NCBI GenBank assembly: GCA_914767715.1 | Contig: OU612071.1 | Coordinates: forward strand, 11,331,493 to 11,391,492 | Reading direction: 5' to 3' | DNA from: Membranipora membranacea | Lineage: Eukaryota > Bryozoa > Gymnolaemata > Cheilostomatida > Membraniporidae | Length of the DNA: 60,000 nucleotides | Shown: positions 11,301-21,600 of the stretch, one piece after another | How positions within the stretch are numbered: position 1 is the first letter of the stretch | How the letters are laid out: each line of letters begins with the position of its first letter | The notes under the pieces: model-generated | The model's input: the letters and a program-made list of their open reading frames with translations, nothing else | The model's database searches: none | Told to the model about the DNA's origin: nothing | Translations under genes and position numbers: made by a program

Positions 11301-14300
11301 CTGAAGGCTAAGACCTTACTATATTCTTGATAGTCATGAAGTACCAATAAAAATCCCCCCCCGCTATATTAACATGTTACTGGTTATATATACAGAGTAT
11401 GTCGAGTGTAGTTATCCCCCCGCTATATTAACATGTTACTGGTTATACATACAGAGTATGTTGAGTGTAGTTATCCCCCCTCCCCCGCTATTGGTTATAT
11501 ATACAGAGTATGGTGAGTGTAGTTATCTCCCCCGCTATATTAACATGTTACTGGTTATATATACAGAGTATGGCCAGTGTAGTTATCCCCCCGCTATATT
11601 AACATGTTACTGGTTATATATACAGAGTATGGCCAGTGTAGTTATCCCCCCCCACTATATTAACATGATACTGGTTATATATACAGAGTATCGAGTGTAG
11701 TTATCCCCCCGCTATATTAACATGTTACTGGTTATATATACAGAGTATGGCAAGTGTAGAAGCCTATATTGACTTTAGTGAAGAAGAGAACATAGAAGAT
11801 GATGTAATAGACAGAGTGAGAGAATCACTTGTTACGCTCACTGATAGGATAACTAAACATCTGTCTGATGGTTAGTCAATTATCTACATTCAACAATCGC
11901 ATGGGCTTTTCTGTAGTTGTGTTTGTTGTTGCCATTGTTGTTGTTTCTGTTGTTGTTTTTGTTGTTGAAGTCTGCCCTTGGCAAGGCTTTTGCCTGGCAT
12001 GCCACTCCAGCTAAAGGTTTTGTCAAAAGCCTCTCTGCCTAACAGAGAGGTTTTTAGTTGGAGAACTATAAAAAATTTTAGGGTTAATAATTGCAGTGGT
12101 AGTTCAATAATAATGAGACAGTATAGAGTTCTCTTATTGAAGAGGAGTTTGTTTTGTTGTTTGTTGCTGTTGTTGTTTTTGTTGTTGCTGGCTTCTGGGG
12201 AACAGTAACCTCTCCCATGTTGGCTAAGATTAGTTTCAAACGGCTCGCTGCATCCTTAAAGGGGTAAATCTTCTACAATGCATTCCACTCCGTCTTCTAA
12301 CATGCAACACACCCTCAGTGAGAGTATTTAACTAAACAGTATAGAGAAATTGCATCTAATGTTCTTAGTTTCTGATTTAAATTTTTTTTCTGAATGTATT
12401 GTTCGATGTCACAGAGGAGTTGGTGTCTTTTTGACAACTGTCTGGCGCACTTTAAATCAAACCACTTCACCTGCGTGACATTTTAGCGTAGATGCTTGTA
12501 AGTCAGCAACTTGGACTTAATATATATTTAGTCTATGGTCAGCAATGTTTACCAAATATTATTGTTGCTGATGCTGTTATCGTCGTTGGCAAGCCGCTAC
12601 TGGTGAACTCAGTCATTCGTTGTTTGCGTAACAATATTTTGACTCAGTCAGACACAACCTATATTCTACCGTTGCCTACCCTTCCTTTTATATATCAAAG
12701 TATTTTTCATTGCTCAGTTGACAGATTAAGAGTACTGGGGCCGCCGTCCTTGTCCTCCTTTGTTTACATGTTTTATCCATAAGCTAAATATACTCCCTCC
12801 CTAGACAGGCTAATAGCATTCAATACTGTCACACTTAAATACACGACATGCGTATGTTAAGTCTATGGTTTTATCTCAGTACAAATGACACGACTTGTTT
12901 TTTCATGCTATCTTCAGGTCGTAAAGGTGAGAGATTACGTGACGGAGTACACATAGCCATATTAGGCCGCCCTAATGTCGGTAAAAGTAGCCTCATCAAC
13001 TACCTCTCTCATAGACCTGTAGCGATTGTCTCCCCTATAGAGGGGACAACTCGGGACATTGTGGAGTCCACACTGGATATTAATGGGTATCCTGTCATCA
13101 TTGTGGACACAGCTGGACTCAGGTTTTTAATCCTCATACAATTTGCGGATTTATTTTTGTTTAAATAAGACATTTAGTATTATATTGGTATTTCCGTTCG
13201 CTTGAAGATATTAGTGGATATTTTAATATTTGATGACTCTTTTCAAGGTATAATGAGACATGAGAGCAATAATTGACAGTTTTTTCGTTACTATAAGGGG
13301 GGGGGGGGAGTGTTGGCTAATTTGGATGAATTAAGTTAGTTCACCGTGATGTTTACCATGTTGATCTGTAGTGTGGTACTCGCCGGCGAGTGCCAGAATT
13401 ATTTTATGTCGGGTACTTGCCGGCGAGTGTCAGGCTTGTTTTATGTGGGGTCAATAGTTTGCTGAGCTCGTCTACAGCCTGTGCACATTAATCGACTAGT
13501 AGAGATTTTTAGCTGTATGTTTGTATCGACAGGTCGAGTAGTGATGAGATTGAACAGGAAGGAGTGAGGAGAGCGGTGTCAAGGTCGCACCAAGCGGATC
13601 TTCTGATCATCATGTTGAGTGTCGATGAGTTGAATGGTGAGGGAGATATCGGCGTACAAATACATGAATCTGTGACACAGCTTATAGATGAAAGGTTAAA
13701 GGTCAGTATGGATATCAGTGAAAGGGGGGCCATCGGCGGGGGGTAGGGAGGCAAAAATCTGGGGGGTCAATCTATTTGGAAGTATGTTGCTTGCTAGAAG
13801 ATAATGTCACATCTTAAAGTTTCTTTAGTGTTTACTCATCCTGTTTCACTATTTTGAATGTTGGCCGACAAAGGGGCTGATAATGAATTGCCACTACCAG
13901 CTATCCCCACACAGTCTGAGCGCTTCAACTATATGTAGCCATATATGTTCCCCTAATCAATGAACTCGTATCAGCGAATATACAACTCCATGTCCATAGG
14001 CTACTTGTATTATTGCATTGACTCCTTATCGCCACCTTAGCGCTCCTTTCTACAATTTGTTAATGGTTGTATCTAGCCTTGTCATGGGGCTACTTTTTTC
14101 TGTTTTGATAGCCGCGTGACAAGAATAGGGTGTATCCATTACCATTTTCTAACAGAGGAATTTTATGTCAACAAAGCAGTTGAATACCAGAGAGCTTTGT
14201 GTTTTGTGTTTAGCGAAAGAAGTTATTGTTTTCCATTGCGTTGACTCAGTTTCCCTTTATCTGATGATGATATAACTGTAAAAAAACATGTCTGTTACTG

Positions 14301-15170
14301 CTAGAACAAGGAGTACAGGGGGGCTGTTGCTCCTTGGTTTGATCTATACTATTTTGAATCCTTTTTTTCCTTGAATTTCCTTTGATATTTTTATCTCCTC
14401 CAATCCTACTTACCTAGAGCTGGAGAACGACAATCACTGCCAATTTTATATTATGGCTAAATCTTTCTTTTTTTCAGATTGGAGAAGATTTGGATGAGAA
14501 ATCAGTTGTTATTGTAGTGAATAAGACAGATTTACTGAGTGTAGCCAGAGTTAAGGAGCATGGTATCTCACCTAATCACCGGGAGTGCTTATCAGCTAAT
14601 ACAAGACGAGAAATACAACAATGGAGGCCAAGCGATGATTCATCCGATGTCGGTGACACAGTGACCTTATCTGATGTCAGTATGTCAGAGGGGATCACTA
14701 CCAATAATACCATATCAGAGGAGATGATTACCAAAAACACCATATCAGAGGGGATAACTACCAATAATACAATATCAGGGAGGACAACTACCAATAATAC
14801 CATATCACAGGGGAGACAACATACCAATAATACCATATCAATCAATGGTAGGGTAACTCCCGTCATATTTACTTCATTGACACAAACTACTGGATTGGAG
14901 CACCTGCTCTGTGAACTCACACATTCAGTAAAACAACTCTGTGCTGATCCTAAATCCGAAACACTGTCCTATACTCAGTCACGCCATAGGAACCATCTGA
15001 CTATCTGTGTACAAAGTTTGGGACTCTCATTAGACCTCCTCGATGTAGATGTGGTTATGACTGCTGAGAAATTAAGGCTAGCTGCAGCAGAAATAGGTCA
15101 AATAACAGGGATGATCTCCTCCGAAGAGGTTTTAGATGTGATGTTTAAGGATTTTTGTATTGGTAAATAA
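8350..15170 (+). CDS. GTPBP3: GTPBP3 / MnmE: mitochondrial tRNA uridine-34 modification GTPase, complete (8 exons, 599 aa)
   Basis: Exons 8350-8488, 9021-9215, 9723-9874, 10812-10931, 11744-11870, 12918-13122, 13533-13701 and 14478-15170 total 1800 nt with consistent phases and GT-AG borders. Residues 1 to about 40 are Arg/Lys/Ser-rich and look like a mitochondrial presequence. The TrmE N-terminal folate-binding domain follows ([50 protein letters not shown]). The helical domain carries [19 protein letters not shown] and VEAYIDF. The G domain has G1 GRPNVGKSS (261-269), G2 EGTTRD, G3 DTAGLR and G4 NKTD (384-387). The protein ends FCIGK, the MnmE C-terminal motif with the family's essential cysteine. 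Family knowledge: with MTO1/MnmG the enzyme forms the 5-substituted wobble uridine of mitochondrial tRNAs. It is about 100 residues longer than human GTPBP3, mainly because of the presequence and a coding tandem repeat in the last exon (about 440-494). Confidence 0.95.
8523..8736. mobile_element. CACACTGA-family MITE, copy B, with 8-bp target duplication
   Basis: The element lies in GTPBP3 intron 1, about 34 bp past the donor. Flanks cccggctt occur on both sides (one extra A on the left), an 8-bp target duplication. The ends are CACACTGA and TCAGTGTG. Confidence 0.9.
9352..9500 (-). mobile_element. tRNA-derived SINE, family 1, copy 1
   Basis: On the minus strand it reads GTAGCTCAGTTGG (A-box) and GGTTCGAATCCC (B-box) with a tRNA-like head, then a non-tRNA body (ACTGCAGTC, GTGCTCCGACCTGCCTA) shared with 10590-10736. 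It is in GTPBP3 intron 2. Sharing the body makes a SINE more likely than a functional tRNA gene. Confidence 0.85.
9940..10095 (+). repeat. Dispersed repeat shared with 33955-34075, copy 1
   Basis: CATTCTAATGTCACATAGTT, CTCTGCTTTATTAGGACAGA and CAGAGGTTTGATTTAAGTGG with GCACTGTA. It resembles the edge of a Tigger/pogo-type element, a weak inference. Confidence 0.7.
10590..10736 (-). mobile_element. tRNA-derived SINE, family 1, copy 2
   Basis: Same tRNA-like head (GGTGGCTCAGTTGG, GTTCAAGTCTC) and body (GGTGGGCTCCGACCTGCCTA) as 9352-9500. It is in GTPBP3 intron 3. Confidence 0.85.
11041..11076. repeat. 9-bp tandem repeat (CTCACACCG-type), about 4 copies
   Basis: Units CTCACGCCG/CTCACACCG run into the truncated left end of the MITE copy C, which lacks its CACACTGA terminus. 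Confidence 0.75.
11070..11256. mobile_element. CACACTGA-family MITE, copy C (left end lost)
   Basis: It shares GTCTGATCGATGGATAGAG, TTCACTGAGTAGGAGTACCA and the right end GATGTCAGTGTG with the other copies. It is in GTPBP3 intron 4. Confidence 0.85.
11355..11760 (+). repeat. About 59-bp minisatellite spanning the 3' end of GTPBP3 intron 4 and the start of exon 5
   Basis: Seven copies of CGCTATATTAACATGTTACT ... TTATATATACAGAGTATGG. The true exon 5 starts at 11744, right after the CAG of the last copy, so each unit duplicates the splice acceptor plus about 16 exon bases (AGTATGGCCAGTGTAG). Upstream copies then read into a stop codon in the exon frame. Confidence 0.95.
13379..13440 (+). repeat. 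Two-copy direct repeat around a CGCCGGCG-type palindrome
   Basis: GTACTCGCCGGCGAGTGCCAG and GTACTTGCCGGCGAGTGTCAG are about 38 bp apart in GTPBP3 intron 6, each centred on the palindrome GCCGGC. Confidence 0.65.
14690..14850 (+). repeat. In-frame coding tandem repeat inside the GTPBP3 G domain
   Basis: The last GTPBP3 exon contains about five degenerate 27-33-bp units, each encoding variants of [10 protein letters not shown] (residues about 440-494). The block lies between the G4 motif NKTD and the G5-region [11 protein letters not shown]. MnmE proteins have only a short variable loop there. All length changes are multiples of three, so the frame is kept. The insert is rich in Asn, Thr, Ser and Ile and is probably a disordered loop. 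Confidence 0.85.
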
Positions 15171-15171
15171 A

Positions 15172-15255
15172 CTTTTGAGCTGACCATCTTGCATGGGTTT
15201 GTCTGTTATGGTATAATATAACAGACAATCCCATGCAAGACTCTCAGTTCAAAAG
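15172..15255. repeat. Long hairpin immediately after the GTPBP3 stop codon
   Basis: Starting one base after the TAA, the arms pair over about 38 bp with few mismatches: CTTTTGAGCTGA..CATGGG..TTGTCTGTTAT against ATAACAGACAA..CCCATG..TCAGTTCAAAAG, with a short loop near 15212. It is either a tiny foldback transposon in the 3' UTR or a structural element of the transcript. No poly-A signal is inside it; an AATAAA lies at about 15466. Confidence 0.85.
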
Positions 15256-15895
15256 ATAATTATCATTAGCCTGTAGCCATTAGCTGTTGTTAGTTTATGC
15301 TAGCTATAAACTAAATCAATTAGAAAATAATGACAGACGTAAAAAAAAAAAAAGAAAAAAAAAAGACGAAGATTTATCAGTGGGCATGAGCAAAGTCTAT
15401 ATGTAGTGGTTGAAAGACAATTTTTTTAAAATAATTAACTTCTTTAGAGACTATAGCTTGAAAAAAATAAATATGTTGTTGAGAGATGGATGGGTTTATT
15501 CAGTCAAGAAATAAAATTTCTCATTAAAAGTCTTGGTGCTGTGCCAAAAAATATTCAGTATTTGATAAAAGGTCTTAAAATATTGTATAAATATCATTAT
15601 AAAAGTAGCAGGAGTTTAAAATATCGTTTTATTCAAGAAGTTTACCATGGCACATATGAAAGAGTCATGTGCCCAAGCTGTTTGGATCTTCGGGGTTCTG
15701 AGACGCCCTGAGGGTAAATGCTCTAAAATGTCATGTATAAAATGGGAAATCAGTGATACTGATTTGGATCTTTTAGTGCAGGAACGTAGCAAGCAGATTA
15801 TGATGAGATTTCACCTTGACGAGAGACGATTAAGGCAATATTTCCAGGAGTAGGGGTGTACTGTACCGTCAATGAACAATGTTTTTAGGTCATTG

Positions 15896-16122
15896 CAGGG
15901 CCGTAGTTTAGAGAGAATGGTAGGGGAGGCAAAAGTCAGAGGTGAGTGCAAAGCATCACCAGTAACCTCCTCCCGAGCAACTTAAGCCATATAATAAGCA
16001 AAAGGAAATCCCCGAGTACCTGATTCTGACAGGGATAATTCAATTAAAGTGTTGTGAGGCCACTGTATTTAGCTTTTTATGGGAGGCAGTGCCTCCCTGC
16101 CTGACCTAGAACTACGGCCCTG
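15896..16122. mobile_element. CAGGGCCGTAG-family foldback element, best copy
   Basis: Ends CAGGGCCGTAGTTTAG and CTAGAACTACGGCCCTG are inverted repeats. Both sides are flanked by cattg (5 bp). The interior has GGTAGGGGAGGCAAAAGTC near the left end and GGCAGTGCCTCCCTGCC near the right. Confidence 0.8.
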
Positions 16123-16330
16123 CATTGGTACAATAGCCTATCATAGAGTATCTTGTATAAGTACACATGATCTTTTCACCAAGTTATAGAGAGAGGCCCT
16201 TATAAGGAAAGTTCGACGTTGTGGTAAACTCACTTTTCTGAGTGAGTGATTGTTTGTTTAAATTCAAGACAGAAAGGTTGACAAATCAGTAATCCTTATC
16301 AATACAGTGGTACCAACAGCAGTTCCTACC

Positions 16331-18666
16331 ATGATTTTGCTCTTATTTATCTGCTCATTAGCAGGTAAGTGGAAATTGGTTAACCAATAATCAAAGAGTG
16401 AAACCATTTTTAATTTTCGGCAATTGCAGTGGTGTGGTCCACCGACCACCATGACAATAGGATCAAATATTATTAATTAATGTAATCACATTATTTTGCT
16501 TGGTTATTTGTAAAGCAAGCTCACTCAACTCTTTAGTCTCTTCCGCAGCACTTCATATTATACTTCTGTATCAGGGCAGTAGTTTTAGGGGAGGCAGGGA
16601 GGCACTGCCTCCCCTAGAAAGTTGAATGCAGTGACCTTAAAACACTATAATCCATGTCATACTCATAGTCAGCTCCTCTTGGATTTCCATTTGCTAATTA
16701 TATCCCTTAAAATGCTTGGGGTGGAGCTTACAGCACCCATTCTTGTGATGCTTCGGATTCGCCTCACACTTTTGCTTCCCCTACCATTTTTTCTATTTGT
16801 GTATATACTAAATTATTTATCTTGTGGCCTAGTTTCCATGACCATTGTCTAGTTGACTGACTTGTCATGAGGCGAGTCCAAATGTGTGAACCCCTCAGGC
16901 TCATCCATGAGCAAAACACAAGGTTAGCTGTTTATTTATAAATTGAATTGCGAGTAAGGCAATAAAAGACACACGTTGGTGCCCTTTGTATAAACCTATT
17001 ACTTGTCTGCTGCGTCAATTTCTTTTTCCCCCAATATTTGCTGTAATTTTTTTTGCACATGAACGAGACATGGCAAACATGCATGTGAATCATCCTATAA
17101 CCTGGGTCTTAAACAACGTTTGACTGCCCCCCCCCCCCCCTTGAGTTTTTGTTAAGCATCCTACAACCTGGGTCTTAAACAACGTTTGACTGCCCCCCCT
17201 TGAGTTTTTGTTGTTGACAAACAACAAAACAACATAAACTGAAGGGGGGAGGGCTGCCCCCCCCCCCCTTTGAGTTTTTGCCAGTCAAACATTGCTAAAG
17301 ATGGCTGCAGGTGGTTGGAGTAGACATGTGAGTGTGACAGAGGGAGTGAGCTCAACAGTTCCTCAGTCTCTCCCGTCTTGGTTGAGGGGGGGGGGGTCTC
17401 TCCCGTGTTGGTTGGTGTCTGCGACAGAGCGATCACATGCCGCCCCTTGTCATCTCTATTCCCTATACGTTTGTGTAGAGAACACAGGAAATTTCAAAGG
17501 AGCTATTTATGACATAGATTATTCAATTAATTTGCCTATAGGCCACCTTATTAAGCTTTCTAGGGGAGGCAGTGCCTCCCTGCCTCCCCTTAAACTACGG
17601 GCTTGGACAATCTTCTGATGAGCAGCTAATAAGAGCATGTTTTCTGATCTGAATTTGTATGGTTGGAAAACTAAGAAATATTTAGGGCACCGTATGGCTA
17701 CTATAAAGCCTAATATATAGAAATTTTATATTTTGTGTTATTGGCTTTCATTTCAGCTGATACAGTGCTCTGTGGTGTTTGCCACTTCTGTGAGAGCGGT
17801 AAGATGACAAATGAGATTTGCCTTATGTCGCAACGATATAAACATTGCGACTTCACAACCCATGTAAGTACAAAAGGGAGAGGATAGTATATACACCTAG
17901 GGTTTATGTCTACTAGTTGTACATTTGCATCCAATAAGCTCATTCCGTTCCGCTATTGCCCCCCTATCTACACAGCATACATATTACTACCCATTTATGC
18001 ATACTGCGAAACCCTGCTTACCCTTTAAGTGCAAGCATATGACTGGCAGAGCTGTGGTGGAGGCGCTTGTGGGAGTAGATAAAACCATGACAGCTCTGAC
18101 CAGCTCTGAGATGACAATAACGTAAATTCTTTCAATAAGTTTTGCTGTTTGCTAAACTAAATGACTACCACCAATTTGTAAAATCCATGGCTGTAAAGAT
18201 GTTGCAAGCAGGTGCAAGGGGCAATTCCAAACGCTGGCAAAAGGAATAAAACTTGATGTAGGAGTTTTCTAGGACAATACATTATGCTCATGATGAAATA
18301 CTCTGTGGCAAGATGATGCTCTATTGACTATCAAGTAATCACCAAAGAACTAGTTTATATTATATTATTATATTATATTATTAATATTATTATGAATTCA
18401 CTAACCATACATTGTATATTAAGCCGTCATCGGGTATTTACAGGCATGTTCGACGTATCAAATACTAAGTGAATTCGGAATATTATCAACATCCAAGGAC
18501 TGTTATTTAAATTCCTCCTGTGAGCTCACCACAAATGATTGTAACCTCTCTGATGCTATTGAATTGAGAGATCCAAGGGAAGGAGGCCTAAGATTTTGTT
18601 TGTCCTGCTGCACAAGCAACTTTTGTAACAGAGACCAAGATTCTGGTAAAGAAGCTACACAAAAAG
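16331..18666 (+). CDS. Signal peptide and LU (Ly6/uPAR, three-finger) domain exons
   Basis: The 34-nt first exon encodes only a hydrophobic leader, in good start context (acc ATG a). Exons 2 and 3 (17757-17863, 18444-18666) encode a cysteine-rich domain opening LCGVCHFCESG and closing FCLSCCTSNFCN. A closing CC-x4-CN is the hallmark of LU/three-finger domains, and the spacing of about ten cysteines fits one domain. LU domains act as secreted or membrane ligand-binding modules. Putting one at the N-terminus of a TSP1-cadherin protein is unusual. Donors GTAAGT (16365), GTAAGT (17864) and GTAAGG (18667) are strong. Confidence 0.85.
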
Positions 18667-21600
18667 GTAAGGAAAAAACTGAACAATTATCTTGTTGTCT
18701 TGCTCTCTGCTTTTCAACTGTGACCAGACAGTGATGTGATGGCTGCTGCTGACAGGACAGTTAGACGCGAACAGCTAGGCGAAGAGAGCACAGCTAGGAC
18801 AGCCAACTGGACAACCAAATTATTCTCAAAATTTGGCTTGCACTCATTCCCCACGTATTGAAAATAATTAAGGCGATCCTTTTGGTTTTATTTTGTAGAG
18901 AAGAGATGTCGTTTTGGAGAGTGGTTGATTGGCGGATTGTGTGTGATGTTAAATATGAAAGGAGCAAATCTTGATGGAGCTTTGAGTCAATGCCAGATGA
19001 GAGATATGATACTAGCCTGATGACGACGATTTACACAACGGACTGGTTGCCTTATTGAAAAGCTACTATCCTGATGATTCTGGTATGTTTGTATGTATGT
19101 TTTATCACTATGTAGATTTGAATTTCTGAAGAGAAAAATAGCAGCTCTAACATTTTTGGTAGACCAAAGCTATGATATCGTATTGACAAATGAGCCTGAT
19201 GGGTCATCTTGACCATAAACTCACGTAAACGTCTACTCACAACGATGTCAGGTATTGCTATGTATCAATATCACTACATACCATAGAGAATGCTATAAAA
19301 TATCAACTTGAGATCTGCAATTTGGTCTCATTTTTGTATGAAACCGACAGAATTTTGCACAGACAATCTGTTTTCCACAAAATGTACACAACAGAAGGAC
19401 AGAGAATACTTTAGACACCTTTCCCCCTAAGAGTGGCTGTTTCTGGTGTGCATGATGAAAACTGGTTTATATCGTTCAGAAGACACCAAAAGGTATCTTT
19501 TACTTTACTAAAAGAAGGGGGGGGGGCAACAACAATTTGACAGCAATTATATGTGTAGATTGTAGGTTGTAGGTTACCTCATTACTATGTCCTAGCTCTC
19601 CGCCCTTCAGTTTCCCATTTAGGGAGAAAATGAATTTTTTAACTGAATAAAATTGGAGGAGAAATTTCAAAATAATTGCCTATGGAATCCAATCAATATT
19701 TTGCCTTAGAGTTAAAAAGTATTCCCATAATATATTCTTTTTCTCAGGTCAGTAGGAAGGGAACTGACACCTGCTCATCATGTTTGAACTGTTGAGGCAT
19801 ACGTTCGTCCACGCAACATAGCGCTGTCGGTGAAATTTCATAATACCTAATACCTACACTATTGCGTGAACAAAAATATTTTTGCAATATCTTCATACAA
19901 GAAAAATGCACATCCTTGACTGTGACATCACAATGCAGAGAATGAGAGTTACCTTTCCTTATGGAAGGCACCCTTTAACGAATTAAATTTTTTCACTGTG
20001 CAAATCTGACACAACATAATCATAAGTAACTGCCTGATTAAAATATGCTTCTTGGATAGTCTTTAAGATCTTAAAGACTTTGTTTGAGGCTGCTCTTTTG
20101 TATCACATCTTATTCTCCATATTTTATTCTATCATGTGAGCGATTTTCAGCTTTAGAATCCAAATATTGAGGAAGTTATGGCCTCTCAAACTTCCAAGGT
20201 GACGGCAATTTATCGGCAGTAAGAATCAGCCGGCAATCCCTAGGGTACGTCACTACCAGCCGAACTAGTTGGTCCAAGTGGCGTGATGGTAGCGTCGTTG
20301 CCTATAGACCTGGGTTCGTTTCCCACCCAGGTCTGAATTTTGATCATCTTATCTGTGTGATTATTATTGTATTAACTCATAATGTCTATGTCACATGTCT
20401 ATGGTTATGACATACCCCAGGGGAAACACACACTGATTTCGAGATTACACTATTAGTATGTGTATCTCTGATCGATAGAGCTTCTGTCGCAAATATTGAG
20501 CACCTACATTTGGCTAAAAAAGAGGACAACTTTAATTTTATCAAACAGACATGATCGAAACAGATTTTCCTAGCTCTGCATTATTAGTTCTCTCTTCTGA
20601 GCTTAGGCTAGCAATACACAGTTTTGATGTCACTTTTCTTGTCAAAAACATGTGTTAAATGCTCTTCTAAAACTGTTAGAAGGTGATATCAGATTTTCTA
20701 AATATAAATTAGAATATTTTAACTAAGAATGAGAAAATGATAAGTGTATATCCAAAAGTTTGGGTAATCATCCATACGTCTCCTAAATACTGAATTTCAG
20801 CTGCACTCAAGCTAAGTGAATTAATTCACTCTCTATCGATCAGAGATATACATGCAATAGTATATCACGTGATCAGTGTGGGGGAAACATCCGCTTATTC
20901 CCAATGCCGAATGAAGGCAATCACCCTGGAAGTTTGAGAGGCCATAACTTCCTCAATATTTGGATTCTAAAGCTGAAAATCGCTCACATGATAGAATAAA
21001 ATATGGAGAATAAGATGTGATACAAAAGAGCAGACTCAAACAAATTCTTTAAAGACTACGGATGAAGGACCACAGCAATATATAGACTGGCAGCTAGTTC
21101 TGCAGTAATTATGCAATATTTTATCATTTAGAAAATTCAGAGCACTTCTGGGTAAAAATCATGTGTAGTGTTAGGGATTGTCCTTCCTTCTCATCTAAGA
21201 GCTACGAGGTATTTATGCGCCCTAGTGCTGTGCCAACATAATAAGCTAATACTTCTATGTGGGAAAGAATGGCAATTAAATGTATTTTGAAGTGTAAGCT
21301 TATTATGTTGGCACAGCACTAGGGCGCATAAATACCTCATAGCTCTCAGATGAGAAGGGAGGACAATTCCTACCACTACATGTAATTTTTACCAACAAGT
21401 CCCGGATTTTCTAAATGTGAAAATACTGCATAATTACTGCAGAACTAGCTGCCAGATTATTTATTGTTGAGCTGTTTAATGTGATGTATCGCTTTTAAAA
21501 ACTTTTCAATATTGTATTGGTGATCATGTCTAATAGTTATTTTCACAGTTGAAACCTCCCAAGTATTAAACGTTGAGTAGAACAAGTTTAATCCATTGCC

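Larger units (their letters stand above)
15171..16330. other. Intergenic region between GTPBP3 and the LU-TSP1-cadherin gene
   Basis: This 1.16 kb holds the hairpin at 15172-15255, an A-rich tract (about 15340-15365) and a CAGGGCC-family element (15896-16122). The promoter of the downstream gene must be here or in the flanking sequence. No gene is supported. Confidence 0.6.
20057..21058. mobile_element. Foldback element with about 130-bp terminal inverted repeats
   Basis: Left arm 20057-20192 and right arm 20928-21058 are nearly perfect inverse copies (TATCACATCTTATTCTCCAT and CCAAATATTGAGGAAGTTAT are in the left arm, their inverses in the right). The interior holds a tRNA-like SINE and a long MITE copy, so this is a nested structure. 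Confidence 0.9.

Noticed and set aside
15647-15853. 68-codon frame downstream of GTPBP3
   Set aside because: Considered as an extra exon, but GTPBP3 already ends with its conserved CIGK and stop; no similarity recognised.
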